Positions 1-7,888 of a stretch of DNA of 64,000 nucleotides are shown one piece after another. Under the pieces are notes generated by a model that saw only the letters and a list, made by a program, of their open reading frames with translations, was not told the DNA's origin and ran no database searches. Location: positions 90,039 to 154,038 of the forward strand of contig JACPOP010000008.1 of NCBI GenBank assembly GCA_016191465.1. Direction: 5' to 3'. Numbering within the stretch: the first letter of the stretch is position 1; every line of letters starts with the position of its first letter. The translations under genes and the position numbers were made by a program. Source of the stretch: Chloroflexota bacterium (GTDB lineage: Bacteria; Chloroflexota; UBA6077; CF-72).

Positions 1-62
1 TAGCGGCCTTGGACGCCACCCTCTCAAGGTGGAGATCGCGGGTTCGAATCCCGCACGGGTCA
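1..62 (+). tRNA. tRNA-Glu (anticodon CTC), 5' end cut by the window edge
   Basis: Most of a tRNA is present. The anticodon stem CCACC/GGTGG (16-20 and 28-32) closes a seven-base loop with T at the U33 position and anticodon CTC at 23-25, which reads the Glu codon GAG. The T arm GCGGG/CCCGC (38-42 and 50-54) encloses TTCGAAT, and the acceptor 3' strand ACGGGTC is followed by discriminator A. CCA is not encoded. The 5' acceptor strand, expected to be GACCCGT, lies to the left of the window. The 3' half is repeated about 1 kb downstream. Confidence 0.93.
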
Positions 63-64
63 CC
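24..64 (+). repeat. Left copy of a 41-bp direct repeat (3' end of tRNA-Glu)
   Basis: This 41-base stretch, from the anticodon loop to just past the tRNA end, recurs without mismatch at 986-1026. A perfect repeat of a tRNA 3' end flanking a short accessory segment is the usual footprint of tyrosine-recombinase integration (attL/attR). No integrase is visible in the window, so a decayed tandem tRNA duplication is the main alternative. Confidence 0.85.
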
Positions 65-83
65 TTCGTTTTGCACGTGAAGC

Positions 84-120
84 GGACGCAATGGGCCCCA
101 ATTCGGGGCCACTTGCGTCC
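84..120 (+). terminator. Strong hairpin just downstream of tRNA-Glu
   Basis: Two nested perfect stems are visible: GGACGCAA (84-91) with TTGCGTCC (113-120), and GGCCCC (94-99) with GGGGCC (105-110). They are separated by a 2x2 mismatch, with a five-base loop. The position 20 bases after the tRNA suits transcript termination or 3' processing. There is no T tract after the stem, so intrinsic termination is not certain. Confidence 0.45.
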
Positions 121-261
121 CTGGGGGGCCGGGTAGCAATCCGCTGCCAGGGACTACCAGCCTTTCCCGGCAGGGTATCGAGTGGCCCCGCCGCCGGTCG
201 TTGGAAACCGTCGGGGTTAAGCCAATACAGGCAGGCAGAAGGTGGCAGGTATGATGCACGT

Positions 262-507
262 GTGAAGCGCACCACGATTAGCCTGCCGGAGGACATCGAC
301 GCGCTTGTGCATCAAGAAGCGCGTCGCCGCGAGATCTCGGTCTCGGAGGTCGCTCGCGAAGCGTTGCGCGCGCATCTCGGACTCGGCGATGGCCATTCCG
401 TGCCCTACCTCGCTTTTGTAGGACTCGGTCGCAGCGGTCACCACGACACCGGCGAGCACTTCGAGGAGGTATTTGGCGCCGAGCTCGCTCGCGACCCGCG
501 TACGTGA
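262..507 (+). CDS. vapB: VapB-type antitoxin, ribbon-helix-helix
   Basis: An 81-residue protein that opens with the short beta strand and two helices of a ribbon-helix-helix DNA-binding domain (KRTTISLPEDIDALV, then an Arg-rich helix and SVSEVAREALRAHL). Proteins of this kind bind their own promoter and neutralise the partner PIN toxin through the C-terminal tail. GTG is chosen because the RHH strand starts right after it; upstream codons in the frame look non-coding. The stop overlaps the next start as GTGA, showing translational coupling with the toxin. It sits between the two tRNA-Glu repeat copies. An RHH antitoxin is clear; the exact VapB subfamily is inferred. Confidence 0.82.
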   Translation: MKRTTISLPEDIDALVHQEARRREISVSEVAREALRAHLGLGDGHSVPYLAFVGLGRSGHHDTGEHFEEVFGAELARDPRT

Positions 508-914
508 TCGCTGTTGTGGACTCCGGCGCGCTGTATGCTGCTGTCGATCTCGACGATGCCGCACACCACGCGTGCGTCGCGGTGTTCCGCCAACCGGGGA
601 TGCAGTTCGTGTATCCAACGCTGGTCATCGGCGAGGTCAGCTACCTCGTGGAGCGGCGCCTCGGCCCGGGCGCAGAGGCGGCGTTCCTCCGCAGTGTCGC
701 GCCATTGGACCTTGAAGCTCCGACGCCCGTCGATTGGGTGCGCATGGCTGACCTTGTGGCGCAATACCGCGACTTCCCGCTTGGCGCGGTGGACGCATCC
801 GTAACCGCGCTGGCGGAGCGGCTGGGTGTGACAACCGTGCTGACTCTGGACCGACGCCATTTCGCGGTCATTCGCCCGGCGCACGTGAAGGCGTTCAACT
901 TACTTCCTGAATAG
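504..914 (+). CDS. vapC: VapC-type PIN-domain ribonuclease toxin
   Basis: A 136-residue single PIN domain. The acidic metal-binding residues are in their expected places: D6 in IAVVDSGALYA, E44 in TLVIGEVSYL, D97 in LGAVDASV and D116 in VLTLDRRHF. The length matches free-standing VapC toxins, which are Mg-dependent RNases that often cut tRNA or rRNA. The GTG start overlaps the antitoxin stop by four bases, so the pair is one operon. Location inside a tRNA-3'-end duplication fits an addiction module that stabilises a small integrated segment. All catalytic residues are present, so the toxin is probably functional. Confidence 0.88.
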   Translation: MIAVVDSGALYAAVDLDDAAHHACVAVFRQPGMQFVYPTLVIGEVSYLVERRLGPGAEAAFLRSVAPLDLEAPTPVDWVRMADLVAQYRDFPLGAVDASVTALAERLGVTTVLTLDRRHFAVIRPAHVKAFNLLPE

Positions 915-965
915 AGGCCACCTCACACCGCGGCGGCTCCTTGACAGCCAGCCTGTGGGTGCCAA

Positions 966-1024
966 GACCCGTCAACCCCGACTTGTCAAGGTGGAGATCG
1001 CGGGTTCGAATCCCGCACGGGTCA
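966..1024 (+). pseudogene. Deleted tRNA-Glu copy (acceptor stem plus T arm only)
   Basis: The acceptor strands GACCCGT (966-972) and ACGGGTC (1017-1023) are fully complementary, and the T arm is identical to that of the tRNA-Glu at the left edge. The D arm and the 5' half of the anticodon stem are missing, giving only 59 bases. It cannot fold as a normal tRNA. It is most simply a tRNA-Glu copy with an internal deletion, or an attachment site with a rebuilt acceptor strand. Confidence 0.7.
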
Positions 1025-1026
1025 CC
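986..1026 (+). repeat. Right copy of the 41-bp tRNA-Glu direct repeat
   Basis: Identical over 41 bases to 24-64. The interval between copies is about 920 bp and contains only the toxin-antitoxin pair and a hairpin. Bases 1027-1230 after it show no convincing gene or signal. Confidence 0.85.
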
Positions 1027-1230
1027 GCTGTCGCAGTACCGTCTTGCCCTTCACTGCGCCTCCATGAACGACGTGGATTGCCATCGCGGTTTGCCCGAGG
1101 GCGCTCGCCGTGGTCGACTCGTCCGAGCCGCGGCACACGCTACGAGCGGCGCATGCGCCTCACGACGGAATGCCGGGTACCCGCGCCCGTGGCAAGCTCC
1201 TCGGGGGCCCGCACTCGTTGAATGGCGCGC

Positions 1231-2094
1231 TCAGCTGGCCACGCGACCCCAGGCAGCGATGTACATGAGGGTTCCAAAGTACCGCCCGGCCTCGCCCATG
1301 GCCCGCAGTTCCGCAAGCCAGGTGTTCGCGGCTTTCGCGGTCAGATCGCCTCGGTCGACGGCCCATGCGGTGCCGCGTTCGGCGAGGCCCAGGAGGTACC
1401 GCGGACGCCCATATTCCGTGTACGCCCAGGCCTGCACGCCGATCTGTTCGAGCCCCGCTTCGGCCAGCCAGCGGGCCAGCTTTCGTCCGGCAGCGCCGTC
1501 CACGACGCCCGCTGCATTGGCCCATACCACCCGAGCGGTCGTCGCCTCGTCGGGATGGTCGAACTGGAGGGTGTAGTAGTCCTGGTCAAAGACAGATACG
1601 AGCCCTCCGGGCGCAGTCGCCCGAATCATGCCGCGGAGCGCCTCTGCGGGACGGGGCAGGTGCGAGAAGACGGTGATCGCCAGCACCGCGTCATAGCTCC
1701 CCGCGGGAACCCCCGTGTGCTCCGCCGTCCCTTCCTGAAAGGCGAGGGTCCCATGCAGGTTCGCCTCAGTCGCCAGTTGGCGTGCCCGCTCTAGCAAGAT
1801 CGGACTGGGATCGATGCCCACGACCTCGCCGCCTGGCGCTACCCGCGCGGCAGCGGCGCGGGCGAGCGCCCCCGTCCCACAGCCCACTTCGAGCACCCGC
1901 TGGCCAGCCCGGATACCGATCTGGTCTAGCCACGCTTCACGCACGCGCCGCTGCTCGGGCCAGGCAGCGCGCCGTTCCAGCCCATCGGCCAGCCCTTTGA
2001 GCTGCTGCCTGGATTGGTGGCGGATGTGCGGCCAAACATCGCGTTGGCTGCTGGGCGCGAACCCCTGGCCCAGCTCCGGGTTGTCCCTGTCCAT
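1231..2094 (-). CDS. Class I SAM-dependent methyltransferase
   Basis: A 287-residue protein with the Rossmann SAM-binding motif I RVLEVGCGTGALARAAA about 80 residues in, an acidic strand end (VVGIDPSP) and a motif-IV-like block (YDAVLAITVFSHLPRPAEAL). This is the Methyltransf_11/25 type of small-molecule methyltransferase; the acceptor cannot be read from the sequence. ATG was chosen because it precedes the first conserved helix. The open frame extends further upstream, but that part overlaps the divergent amidohydrolase promoter and lacks family character. It is the first gene of the accessory island on this strand. Confidence 0.8.
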   Translation of the reverse strand: MDRDNPELGQGFAPSSQRDVWPHIRHQSRQQLKGLADGLERRAAWPEQRRVREAWLDQIGIRAGQRVLEVGCGTGALARAAAARVAPGGEVVGIDPSPILLERARQLATEANLHGTLAFQEGTAEHTGVPAGSYDAVLAITVFSHLPRPAEALRGMIRATAPGGLVSVFDQDYYTLQFDHPDEATTARVVWANAAGVVDGAAGRKLARWLAEAGLEQIGVQAWAYTEYGRPRYLLGLAERGTAWAVDRGDLTAKAANTWLAELRAMGEAGRYFGTLMYIAAWGRVAS

Positions 2095-2221
2095 GTGCGG
2101 CCGAGCTACTATAGATTCATTCCGTGGTACAGGTGCTTCCCATGAGACAGCCGCGAGGCGGCTTGCGGTATGCGCCCCCGGAACCTCACTCCCGCAATTC
2201 CCCGCCACGGAGAACTTCCAG

Positions 2222-3004
2222 GTGCTCATCGATGCACACGCACACGTAGGGTCTTGCCGCGTCTTCGGGCACAACCTGGAGCCGGCAACCGTGCTCGCCA
2301 TGATGGATGCGCACGGCGTGACCACCTCAATCGTGCAGCCATTTCCGGGTGCGCCGGACCCGGCGAGGGTCCACGATCTCATCGCGGAGCTTGGGCGTCA
2401 GCACCCGGGTCGCATCTATGGAATCGCCAGCCTCTCGCCGCATCAGGATGCGGAGGCGTATCGCACGGAAGTCCGCCGCTGCGTCCAGGACCTTGGCTTC
2501 GTCGGCCTGAAGATCCACCCGATCGGGCACGCCGTCAACCCGCTGACACCCGACGCACGGTTGCCGTTTGAGGTGGCCACGGAGTTGAATGTTCCCGTCA
2601 TGATTCACACCGGACCCGGCATTCCGTTCGCGGAGCCGGCGATGTGGATCCCGCTGGCACGCGCGTTCCCTCAGACCACGGTGATCCTGGCGCACGCTGG
2701 GTGGGGCCTCTTCACGGGGCCGGCGATCCTCGCCGGCGAGCTGTGTGAGAACGTGGTCCTGGAAACGTCGTGGTGTAACGTCACGGACCTCGCGCGGATG
2801 GCGAAGGTCGTCGGGGCTGATCGAATGCTCTTCGGAGCCGACATGCCCTTGAACGTGCCTGTGGAAGTGGCCAAGTACCAGGCACTCGGAATGAGTGACA
2901 CGGACCTCGAGCAGGTGCTGTGGCGGAACTCCGAGCGGCTGTTCCGCCTCACGGGACTTCCGCAACCCGCCGCAAGCACCAACGAGGCCCCTGCACACCT
3001 ATGA
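2222..3004 (+). CDS. Amidohydrolase family 2 metal-dependent hydrolase
   Basis: A 260-residue TIM-barrel hydrolase of the amidohydrolase-2 (ACMSD-like) group. It has the N-terminal metal motif IDAHAHVG, the barrel His in GLKIHPIGHA, a further His in VMIHTGPG, ILAHAGWG, and the late Asp in LFGADMP. Such enzymes hydrolyse or decarboxylate small carboxylated compounds, often in ring-cleavage or sugar-acid pathways. The GTG start has GGAGA eight bases upstream and gives the compact family length; a longer open frame upstream overlaps the divergent methyltransferase. It is first in a three-gene operon with the DUF4286-like protein and the cyclase. The substrate is unknown. Confidence 0.83.
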   Translation: MLIDAHAHVGSCRVFGHNLEPATVLAMMDAHGVTTSIVQPFPGAPDPARVHDLIAELGRQHPGRIYGIASLSPHQDAEAYRTEVRRCVQDLGFVGLKIHPIGHAVNPLTPDARLPFEVATELNVPVMIHTGPGIPFAEPAMWIPLARAFPQTTVILAHAGWGLFTGPAILAGELCENVVLETSWCNVTDLARMAKVVGADRMLFGADMPLNVPVEVAKYQALGMSDTDLEQVLWRNSERLFRLTGLPQPAASTNEAPAHL

Positions 3005-3122
3005 CGGGAAGGGACCTGCTCGGCGGGATCCAACCCTCGTCAGCGATCATGCTCGCTGCTTCGCACCCGAAACCCGGCCCGGGCCCGTCCTCGCCATCGA
3101 GCGAACGCTGGAGGTCACCCGA

Positions 3123-3746
3123 GTGACGGCCGCACCGTGGCTCCTTGGCATGTGGGCCGAGGCCCCCTCTGGTCTGGCCGCTGACGCCACCGCGCTAGCC
3201 CGGAAAGCGTCCGACATGCCGGGTTTGATGCGCGTCAGCCCGTTCAGCCAGGTCCCCAATGGCGGTGGCGCAATGGTTCTCTGCGAGCTCGCCGACGCCG
3301 CGGCTGCCTCCGCCCTCCGGAGCCGGCTGCCAGTCGCACTCGCGCCGTCTCCTGAGAACCCAGCGCTCCTGGCTACGAGCGCGCCCACCATCCAGACCCA
3401 CACGCTCCGGGTCGCCCACGCGCCCCGCCACTCGGGTGATCTGCAAGATGCGGCCTACGTCCTGTCTGTTCGGCTCTACGTGCCCGACACGTGGCGGGAG
3501 GAGGTCAGACAGTGGCTCGACGAAGAGCACTACCGTGCGCAGATCACCGTTCCCGGGTGCCGCTGGTACCACGGCTACGAGCCGACGGACGGGCGCTTCA
3601 ACTTCCTCAACCTCTGGGGCCTGGACTCACCCGAGGTGATTGACCAGCCAGAGTGGGCCATCGCCCGTGATACTCCCTGGCGAGAGCGGCTGATGCCCGC
3701 CTTTGCGGACACCGCCAGGTCGGTCTATCGGCTGCTCCCCTCGTGA
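3123..3746 (+). CDS. DUF4286/EthD-like dimeric alpha-beta barrel protein
   Basis: A 207-residue protein of unknown function. The second half (RLYVPDTWREEVRQWLDEEH, then a Pro-Gly-cis strand, FNFLNLWGLDSPEV and a final RDTPW helix) follows the pattern of ferredoxin-like alpha-beta barrel proteins such as DUF4286/EthD, where the EEH block and a conserved Trp occur. The first half looks like a second, weaker copy, so it may be a fused two-barrel monomer. GTG is preceded by GGAGG with eight-base spacing. Its place between an amidohydrolase and a cyclase suggests a small-molecule binding or catalytic role in the same pathway; this is inference. Confidence 0.6.
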   Translation: MTAAPWLLGMWAEAPSGLAADATALARKASDMPGLMRVSPFSQVPNGGGAMVLCELADAAAASALRSRLPVALAPSPENPALLATSAPTIQTHTLRVAHAPRHSGDLQDAAYVLSVRLYVPDTWREEVRQWLDEEHYRAQITVPGCRWYHGYEPTDGRFNFLNLWGLDSPEVIDQPEWAIARDTPWRERLMPAFADTARSVYRLLPS

Positions 3747-3791
3747 GCTCCGCGCGCAATCTGCCGGCACGGTTCAGATCGGACAATTCGC

Positions 3792-4631
3792 GTGACTGAG
3801 CTGACGTTCCGCGAGGCCGTTGCCGGTGGGACCGCGCCAAACTTGATCCGGCTTGCGACCGGGGCGCGCGTATTCGACCTCGCCCAGCGGAGCCACGCCA
3901 ACATGCCGCAGCTACCTGGTGCACCCAGGTTCCTGTTGAACCTGCTCCGAAGGCATGGCGACGTCTATCGAGAAGATGGCCTCAGCGCGGCCAACGAGCT
4001 CCTGGTCACGATCTGCCACGCCGGGACCCACATCGACGCAATCGGCCACATTTCCGTGGATGGCGTCCTACACGGCGGCATACTGGCGCAGGACGCGCAG
4101 ATAGGGACAGCCGGCCTACAGCACCTGGACATCGACAGCGTCGCGCCCATCGTGCGACGCGGTGTCCTGCTGGATGTTGCGGGGATGCTGGGAGTACCAG
4201 CCCTGGCACCCGCTCAGGGGATCGACGCGGCCATGCTGGCCGACGCCGCCAATCGGGCCCAGGTGACGATCGAGCCTGGAGACGCGGTACTGGTCCGCAC
4301 CGGCTGGGGCGCATTCTGGGACGAGCCGGATCGGTATGTCAGCCTCACCGAGGGGCTGCCCGGGCCGAATCTGAACGGCGCGCGGTGGCTGGTCGAGCGT
4401 GGTATCACTCTGACCGGAGCGGACTGCCTGATGTATGAGGCATTCCACCTCGCACGAAACGCGCTTCCGGTTCACGCGTTTCTGCTCCAGCAACACGGGG
4501 TGTACCTCGTGGAGAACATGCTGCTGGAGACGCTCGCGCAGGCAAACGTGACCGAGTTCCTGTTGATCATTCTTCCGCTGAGGTTGGCAGGGGCAACAGG
4601 CTCACCGATACGTCCCATCGCGCTCGCCTAA
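3792..4631 (+). CDS. Cyclase family protein (kynurenine-formamidase-like hydrolase)
   Basis: A 279-residue protein with the hallmark metal-binding motif of the cyclase/KynB superfamily, CHAGTHIDAIGH, at about residues 74-85. It also has a GDAVLVRTGWGAFW strand and ITLTGADCLMYE, typical of these Zn or Mn amide/lactone hydrolases. True arylformamidases are usually about 210 residues; this longer form matches the bacterial cyclase-family hydrolases found in catabolic clusters. GTG start, 45 bases after the preceding gene. With the upstream amidohydrolase it suggests hydrolytic opening of an amide or cyclic intermediate. The substrate is not identifiable. Confidence 0.82.
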   Translation: MTELTFREAVAGGTAPNLIRLATGARVFDLAQRSHANMPQLPGAPRFLLNLLRRHGDVYREDGLSAANELLVTICHAGTHIDAIGHISVDGVLHGGILAQDAQIGTAGLQHLDIDSVAPIVRRGVLLDVAGMLGVPALAPAQGIDAAMLADAANRAQVTIEPGDAVLVRTGWGAFWDEPDRYVSLTEGLPGPNLNGARWLVERGITLTGADCLMYEAFHLARNALPVHAFLLQQHGVYLVENMLLETLAQANVTEFLLIILPLRLAGATGSPIRPIALA

Positions 4632-4713
4632 CCGCTCGGCGAACCGGCTACCATCCCCTGCACGCCGGCCGCACGGGGCTTCGGCGTTCGCTGCGAGGTG
4701 CCGGAGCGTTGTC

Positions 4714-6048
4714 TCACGATGCCCTCGTCTCCTTCGTGGCGGGGCCGCGGCGGCGCAGGCGTGTTACAAGGAGCAGGAGGAGCGGCAGCAGGGCTGGGGC
4801 ATACACGAGAACGCCCGCCGATGCCGCGACCCTCCGGACGTCGCGGCGGCTCCCGGTAACCTCATTGCCGGCCGAATTCACCAGCGCGAGCTGTGTGGCC
4901 GGTGCCATGTCAGCCCGGACTCGCATGGCGCTGAAGTCCGGCGTGACGGTCGCATCCGATTCAGCCAGGGGTCGAATGGTGTAGCCGCGGTTCGTCCCAG
5001 CATTTTGCTCCACTCGGTATGGCAATTCCGGAACCGTCTCCTTCTGCTGGCCTTGCCGCACCTCCAGTCGCGTCCCCTGGAGGGGGCCGCGTGGCACCCA
5101 GGTGAAGAGGGAAGGGTCGGGTGCGTCCAGGAGCTGCGGCTGGTACACGCGCACGTACAGGCTCGTGTTGTATTCCTCCACCAGGATCGGCTGGAGGTAC
5201 ACGGAGGTACTGCCTTCCAGGTACAGCACCTCGTCCGGGTTGAACATGTCTACGGGCTGTGTCCAGCGGTTCTCCGGCAAGAGGCGATAGCCGACGGCCT
5301 GGCGGCGCGCTGAAAAGCTCACCAGCCGGCGTTCACTGCCCGGCACGATCGATCCGTCCGGACCTCTCCAGCGGATGGTGTACGCTCCGGCTGGCAGGCT
5401 CACGACCGGTGTTTCCGCGATCTCGGCAGCGTAGCCCGAGTAGGGCTCCGGCGGCGCCTCCGTCAGTTGCGCCGGAGGGGGCGGCAGGGGCGTCACCCTG
5501 CTGGCGGCCAGCTTCAACCAGGCGTCCACTGCTGCTTGCAGCTCGGCAACGCGCGCCGCATACGCTTGCTCGTCCTGGGCAGCCTTCGTTGCGTCGGCAA
5601 CGTACTTCGCATACACGGACTGCGCCACCTCATCCACGAGGAGCACGGATTCACCGGCGCCCACGCCATTCGGGTACCAGATGGTGTACGGGCGCGGCGG
5701 AACCCGCCGCACCTCCCCGCTGGCGGTGACGACTTCCAGGTCCCCCGCGACCGGTTCGTTGCGATTCGCGAGGTCGGCAAGGTACTCCCCCGTCAGCGGC
5801 CAGTATGCCACCGTGGTTCGCCGTGGCTCCAGCACGATCGGCGTGTCGGCGAGGACCCGGATCGTATCGACCTGCGTCGGGTAGGCCACGCGGCGGTACT
5901 CACCGCCGTTCGTGACATAGGGCCAGTAGATGAGCTGCTCGGCCGGGCTCCCTTGCTGCGCGTTGGCACTGGGCGCGGGCGTCGATGGGACGGTGAGAAC
6001 GATGAGGACGGCAAGGACGCGGATCAATCGGTGACGCACAGCCATCAT
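4714..6048 (-). CDS. Secreted, C-terminally anchored protein of an ABC exporter operon
   Basis: A 444-residue protein with an N-terminal signal peptide (Arg-rich start, hydrophobic core, likely cleavage after SANA), a long extracellular region with a coiled-coil-like Ala/Glu stretch around residues 150-190, and one C-terminal membrane helix (ALLPLLLLLV) followed by RLRRRG. I do not recognise a named family. It is the third gene after an ABC ATPase and an ABC-2 permease, overlapping the permease stop as ATGA. It is therefore probably an external auxiliary subunit of that exporter, as GldG-like proteins are in the second exporter of this window. Either ATG of the initial pair may be used; AGGA abuts the first. 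Confidence 0.6.
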   Translation of the reverse strand: MMAVRHRLIRVLAVLIVLTVPSTPAPSANAQQGSPAEQLIYWPYVTNGGEYRRVAYPTQVDTIRVLADTPIVLEPRRTTVAYWPLTGEYLADLANRNEPVAGDLEVVTASGEVRRVPPRPYTIWYPNGVGAGESVLLVDEVAQSVYAKYVADATKAAQDEQAYAARVAELQAAVDAWLKLAASRVTPLPPPPAQLTEAPPEPYSGYAAEIAETPVVSLPAGAYTIRWRGPDGSIVPGSERRLVSFSARRQAVGYRLLPENRWTQPVDMFNPDEVLYLEGSTSVYLQPILVEEYNTSLYVRVYQPQLLDAPDPSLFTWVPRGPLQGTRLEVRQGQQKETVPELPYRVEQNAGTNRGYTIRPLAESDATVTPDFSAMRVRADMAPATQLALVNSAGNEVTGSRRDVRRVAASAGVLVYAPALLPLLLLLVTRLRRRGPATKETRAS

Positions 6049-6917
6049 TCCTCCCGTGGCCGGACGCCGCGCCGGCGCAATATGAAAGCCGCCGCAACCA
6101 GTGCGGCGAGCGTGTACACCATGGCCTCGCTCAGGGTGGTGGCAACACCGCCCCAGGCCCCAAGCGCGGCGGCCGACAGCGCCCGCTCCAGGTACGCGAA
6201 CGGGGAAATCCAGCTCACGAGGGCATTGATTGCCGCGAGTGCGTTGCGGACCGGGAGGATCGGGCTTGTCGGCCCCTCGACTGGCACGAGCAACGCCACG
6301 CTGTAGGCGACCGCGATGCTGACGAAGAGCGTCGCAATCCCGAAGAACAGCAACACCGCGCTTCGCAAACGACCAGCCAGCACCGACAACAACAGCCCAA
6401 ATGCGACGACCTCCCCCGCCGTGCCAATGGAGACCAGGAGCCCCAGGAGCGTAGTCGCGCTGAGGATGAACCCGCTGGCGAGGCTCAGAAGGAGGAACGC
6501 CACAAGCAGGACGCCGACGCTGGCCACGTACGCGGCCATCTGCCCGAGAAGCTTGCCCACAACGTACGCGATCTCATCGACCGGGCCGTAGAACAGCACT
6601 TCGAGGGTCCCCCGCTCCCGCTCGCGCGCCACCGAGACCACCGCCGAGACCGCCAGGAACACCGAGGTGATCAGGATTGCCCCGAACATCGGCACCTGGA
6701 AGGGTCGGTCCAGCACCAGGAGCCCCGCGGCGCGAGCGCCTTCCAGTTGGTTGTCCACCAGCCAGCCAGCGCCCAGCAGCGCAAGAACCAGTGCCACGTA
6801 CCCCGTCGGCGCCCGAAGCAGCGCCTGACATTCTCGCGATGCGATCACGAGAGCCGCGTGCCAGCGCGGTCGCAGCAATAGTCCGACGGAGCGACCGAAT
6901 AGACGCGGGCGCTTCAT
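6045..6917 (-). CDS. ABC-2 type transporter permease
   Basis: A 290-residue polytopic membrane protein with six predicted helices. The cytoplasmic motif after the second helix, ARERERGTLEVLFYGPV, is the characteristic E-x-GTLE-x-L-x-x-P-V block of ABC-2 permeases of the NosY/GldF group. It pairs with the ATPase encoded just upstream (ATGA overlap) and the secreted protein just downstream. The direction of transport is outward by family; the cargo is unknown. The N-terminus starts MKRPRLFGRS with a basic cytoplasmic segment. Confidence 0.85.
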   Translation of the reverse strand: MKRPRLFGRSVGLLLRPRWHAALVIASRECQALLRAPTGYVALVLALLGAGWLVDNQLEGARAAGLLVLDRPFQVPMFGAILITSVFLAVSAVVSVARERERGTLEVLFYGPVDEIAYVVGKLLGQMAAYVASVGVLLVAFLLLSLASGFILSATTLLGLLVSIGTAGEVVAFGLLLSVLAGRLRSAVLLFFGIATLFVSIAVAYSVALLVPVEGPTSPILPVRNALAAINALVSWISPFAYLERALSAAALGAWGGVATTLSEAMVYTLAALVAAAFILRRRGVRPREE

Positions 6918-7864
6918 CCGGCCGCGCCTCCAACAAGGGTATGGATGCTCTCGTCGGTCAGCGTGACGAACGCGTCTTCGAGGGAGGTTTGTCGCTCGCG
7001 CATGCCGACGATCACCGCTCCGGCACTGTTGAGCCCCACGGAAAGCGCGCGGCGGGCGCCCGGATCGCGTGCCATCGCCACCACGAGTGTCTCGTCAGCG
7101 GCCGTGGCGCTCCGCACGCCGGGAACCCGCAGAACGGTGTCGAGCCACGACGCGGCGGGGCCGTCGACCTGGACCTCGACCTCCACGTCGCCAGGCAAAT
7201 GCTCCCGGACTCTGGCCGTCGCATCCTCGACGAGCAGCCGTCCCCTGTGCAGGATCGCCACGCGGTCTGCCGTGCGCTCGATTTCTGAGAGCACGTGCGA
7301 GGACAGGAAGATGCAGCGCCCGCGCGCACGCTCCTGGACGATGATCTCGCGCACCTCTCGAATACCGTGCGGATCCAGCCCCGAGACGGGTTCGTCCAGG
7401 ATCAGGACGGGCGGGTCGTGGAGCAGGGCCCGCGCGAGACCGAGCTTTTGCTGCAAGCCGCGCGAAAGGTGCACCGCCCGGTCTCCCGCTCGGCTGGACA
7501 ATCCAACTTCATCGAGCACGGTCTCAATGCGCGTGGTGGCATGATCGACCCGATAGAGGCGGGCGAAGAAGGCCAGGTATTCGACGATGGACAGATCGCC
7601 ATACAGGTGTTGGGTCTCCGAGACGGCGCCGACGAGCCGCCGCATGTCCAGGTTGTTGGCCGAGACGCGTTCTCCCCCGATGCGGGCGTCACCCGAATCC
7701 GGGCGAAGGATGCCCAGCAGCATCAGGATGGTGGTCGTCTTCCCGGCCCCATTGGGGCCCAGGAAACCGTAAATCTCTCCCGAGCGCACGGACAATGACA
7801 CGCCGTCGACGGCGACACGCTTGCCGTACCGCTTTGTCAGCCCGCGTGTCTCAATCATCTGCAC
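6914..7864 (-). CDS. ABC transporter ATP-binding protein (ABC-2 exporter type)
   Basis: A 316-residue ATPase. Walker A GPNGAGKTTT lies near residue 38, a signature loop LSRGLQQKLGLARALL replaces the usual LSGGQ, and Walker B plus D-loop read VLILDEPVSGLDP. A C-terminal regulatory region of about 90 residues matches the CcmA/NatA/drug-exporter ATPase group. It is the first gene of a three-gene exporter operon with overlapping starts and stops. Only 24 bases separate it from the sugar-type permease upstream, so the exporter may be co-transcribed with the uptake system. Start codon choice between two nearby Met residues (MQMIETRG) is open. Confidence 0.87.
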   Translation of the reverse strand: MQMIETRGLTKRYGKRVAVDGVSLSVRSGEIYGFLGPNGAGKTTTILMLLGILRPDSGDARIGGERVSANNLDMRRLVGAVSETQHLYGDLSIVEYLAFFARLYRVDHATTRIETVLDEVGLSSRAGDRAVHLSRGLQQKLGLARALLHDPPVLILDEPVSGLDPHGIREVREIIVQERARGRCIFLSSHVLSEIERTADRVAILHRGRLLVEDATARVREHLPGDVEVEVQVDGPAASWLDTVLRVPGVRSATAADETLVVAMARDPGARRALSVGLNSAGAVIVGMRERQTSLEDAFVTLTDESIHTLVGGAAG

Positions 7865-7888
7865 CAGCAGACGCCAAACGGCGCGTGA

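Noticed and set aside
4705..4720. Another GTCTCAC word near the end of the exporter's secreted gene
   Set aside because: It overlaps the 3' end of a gene between convergent units, so it is not an upstream site; the core is short enough to occur by chance.
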